64,000 nucleotides of DNA from positions 7,316,001-7,380,000 of the forward strand of contig NZ_CP107845.1 in the NCBI RefSeq assembly GCF_041431415.1. The letters run 5' to 3'. The DNA comes from Streptomyces sp. NBC_00513 (GTDB taxonomy: Bacteria > Actinomycetota > Actinomycetes > Streptomycetales > Streptomycetaceae). Within the stretch, counting starts at the first letter, position 1, and every line of letters begins with the position of its first letter. The notes under the pieces are model-generated. The model saw nothing but the letters and a program-made list of their open reading frames with translations, was not told where the DNA came from and searched no databases. Shown in pieces: positions 62,746 to 64,000 of the stretch. The position numbers and the translations under genes were made by a program.

Positions 62746-64000
62746 GTGCAGTTCCCCCGGCGCCCCCGGCGTCCCCGGCCGCGAGCCCGCTCCTCCCGCC
62801 CGGGCGCGCTCGGCGCCTTCTGCGCCCGGCACCCGATGTGGGTGATCGCGGCCTGGCTCGTACTGCTGGCCGGGGCCTTCCTCGGCCGCCACGCCGTCGG
62901 CCCCGCCTACAGCGACGAGATCAGCCTGCCGAGCACCCCATCGCGCACCGGCGCCGACCTCCTGGCCGCCCACGCGCCGGGCATCGGCGACCCCAGCGGC
63001 CGCGTCGTGTTCCACGTGGACTCGGGCGCCGTCGCCGATCACCACCCAGCCGTCGAGGAAAGCCTCGCCGCGCTCGCGGAACTGCCCCACGTCACCGCCG
63101 CCTCCAAGCCGGTGACCGGCGCCGACGGCCGCACCTCCTACACGACCGTCTCGTTCGACCGCCAGGTCAAGACACTCGGGCACGCGTACACCGGCTCACT
63201 CGACGAGGCCACGGCCCCGGCCCGCGCTGCCGGCGTGCGGGTCGCGTACGGCGGGGACCTCAACGAGGTGGTCAGGGAGCCCGCCAACGACAAGGCGAGC
63301 GAGATCGTCGGCGTCGTGGCGGCCCTGGTGATCCTCGTCCTCGGCTTCGGCAGCGTCGCCGCGGCCCTCCTGCCCCTGGTCACCGCGCTGATCAGCGTCG
63401 GGGTCGGCCTCAGCGTGGTGGGCATCGTGGCGGGCGTCGTCACCTTCGCGACCGCCGCCCCCACACTGGCCACCATGATCGGCCTCGGCGTGGGCATCGA
63501 CTACGCCCTGTTCCTGACGACCCGCTTCCGGCAGGACCTCATCGACGGCCACGACCCCGTCGACGCCGCCGCGCGCACCACCGCCACCAGCGGCCGCGCC
63601 GTCGTCGTCGCCGCCGTCACCGTCGCGGTCGCCATGCTGAGCCTGTACGCCTGCGGCATCGGCTTCATCGGCAGACTGGGCCTGGCAGCCACCCTCGCCG
63701 TCACGGTCACCGCCGCCGGAGCGCTGACCCTCGTACCGGCCGCCCTGGGGCTGGTGGGACGCCGCATCGACCGCCTCTCCCTGCGCCGCCCCGTCGCCGA
63801 GACCACCGGCGGCCACGACAGCTGGCACCGCTACGCCGCCCTGGTGGCACGCCACCCCTGGAAGTTCCTCACCGCGGGCACGCTCCTGCTCGCGGTGTGC
63901 GCGGTACCGATGCTCTCCATGCGCCTCGGTCACGTGGACGACGGCGCCGACAGGGCGGGCACCACCACCCGCCAGGCTCACGACTGGATCGCCGGGGGCC
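62746..64000 (+). CDS. MMPL/RND family transporter (runs off the window)
   Basis: The N-terminal 418 residues are visible. A first membrane helix (MWVIAAWLVLLAGAFLG) is followed by an extracytoplasmic domain (about 60-170). A cluster of helices follows with IVGVVAALVILVLGFGSVAA, TMIGLGVGIDYALFLTTRFR (the conserved GxxxDY motif that carries the proton-relay Asp-Tyr pair) and RAVVVAAVTVAVAMLSLYAC. The family exports lipids or drugs using proton motive force. The GTG at 62746 has GGAG 5 nt upstream; an overlapping ATG at 62744 is in another frame and stops quickly. It is divergent from a TetR gene. Confidence 0.88.
   Translation, partial: MQFPRRPRRPRPRARSSRPGALGAFCARHPMWVIAAWLVLLAGAFLGRHAVGPAYSDEISLPSTPSRTGADLLAAHAPGIGDPSGRVVFHVDSGAVADHHPAVEESLAALAELPHVTAASKPVTGADGRTSYTTVSFDRQVKTLGHAYTGSLDEATAPARAAGVRVAYGGDLNEVVREPANDKASEIVGVVAALVILVLGFGSVAAALLPLVTALISVGVGLSVVGIVAGVVTFATAAPTLATMIGLGVGIDYALFLTTRFRQDLIDGHDPVDAAARTTATSGRAVVVAAVTVAVAMLSLYACGIGFIGRLGLAATLAVTVTAAGALTLVPAALGLVGRRIDRLSLRRPVAETTGGHDSWHRYAALVARHPWKFLTAGTLLLAVCAVPMLSMRLGHVDDGADRAGTTTRQAHDWIAGG

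Overview
This is a 64 kb piece of a very GC-rich actinobacterial chromosome. It is almost certainly Streptomyces or a close relative: coding density is high, GTG and TTG starts are frequent, genes often overlap by 4 bp, and there is a complete spore-pigment (whiE-type) type II polyketide cluster. The species cannot be named from the sequence alone. No rRNA, tRNA, CRISPR array, transposase or prophage was seen. The window opens at the very end of one gene and closes inside an MMPL transporter gene.

Region by region. (1) 1-6.5 kb: a receptor-like Ser/Thr kinase, two small membrane proteins, an Old Yellow Enzyme divergent from a MerR regulator, an exported NHL-repeat protein and an EF-hand protein, closed by a strong terminator. 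(2) 6.5-13.8 kb, minus strand: a choline/glycine betaine operon, betB-betA-ATPase-double permease-binding lipoprotein, ending at the same terminator. (3) 14.0-16.2 kb: a solitary gltD and two small unknown genes, with two unusual intergenic repeat clusters. (4) 16.5-31.7 kb: a complete NiFe-hydrogenase locus. It runs hoxX, small and large subunits resembling the group 1h (actinobacterial, high-affinity H2-oxidising) type, a block of translationally coupled assembly genes (NifU-like, three poorly characterised proteins, maturation protease, 34-aa membrane peptide), a likely terminator, then hypA-B-F-C-D-E. (5) 31.7-36.6 kb: membrane and stress genes (iron-permease-like, VOC, DoxX, AI-2E, MFS) and a small acyl-CoA carboxylase epsilon-like gene. 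(6) 36.6-43.9 kb: the whiE-type cluster, with a divergent FAD hydroxylase and a seven-gene operon of SchA/CurD-like, cupin, KS-alpha, chain-length factor, ACP, aromatase and TcmI-like cyclase. (7) 44-56 kb: amidohydrolase, Tat-type class A beta-lactamase, a decayed methyltransferase, FAD oxidoreductase, DUF2236, UBP zinc finger, L,D-transpeptidase, serine hydrolase, GAF protein, a RelE/ParE-like toxin-antitoxin pair and a beta-carbonic anhydrase. (8) 56-64 kb: STAS protein, PlsC acyltransferase, a decayed ArsR-type regulator, peroxiredoxin, AlkZ-like protein, and a TetR/DUF2993/MMPL divergon.

How it works together. The hydrogenase locus looks self-sufficient. HoxX would supply CO under air, HypCDEF the cyanide ligands and Fe(CN)2CO scaffold, HypAB the nickel, and the protease would finish the large subunit. 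The least explained part is the coupled block between the large subunit and the protease, which is the best candidate here for undescribed biochemistry. The betaine operon couples uptake to two-step oxidation of choline. Three minus-strand genes share one promoter geometry: a -10 hexamer ending 6 nt before the ATG, implying leaderless mRNAs, with repeat elements in or near the promoter.
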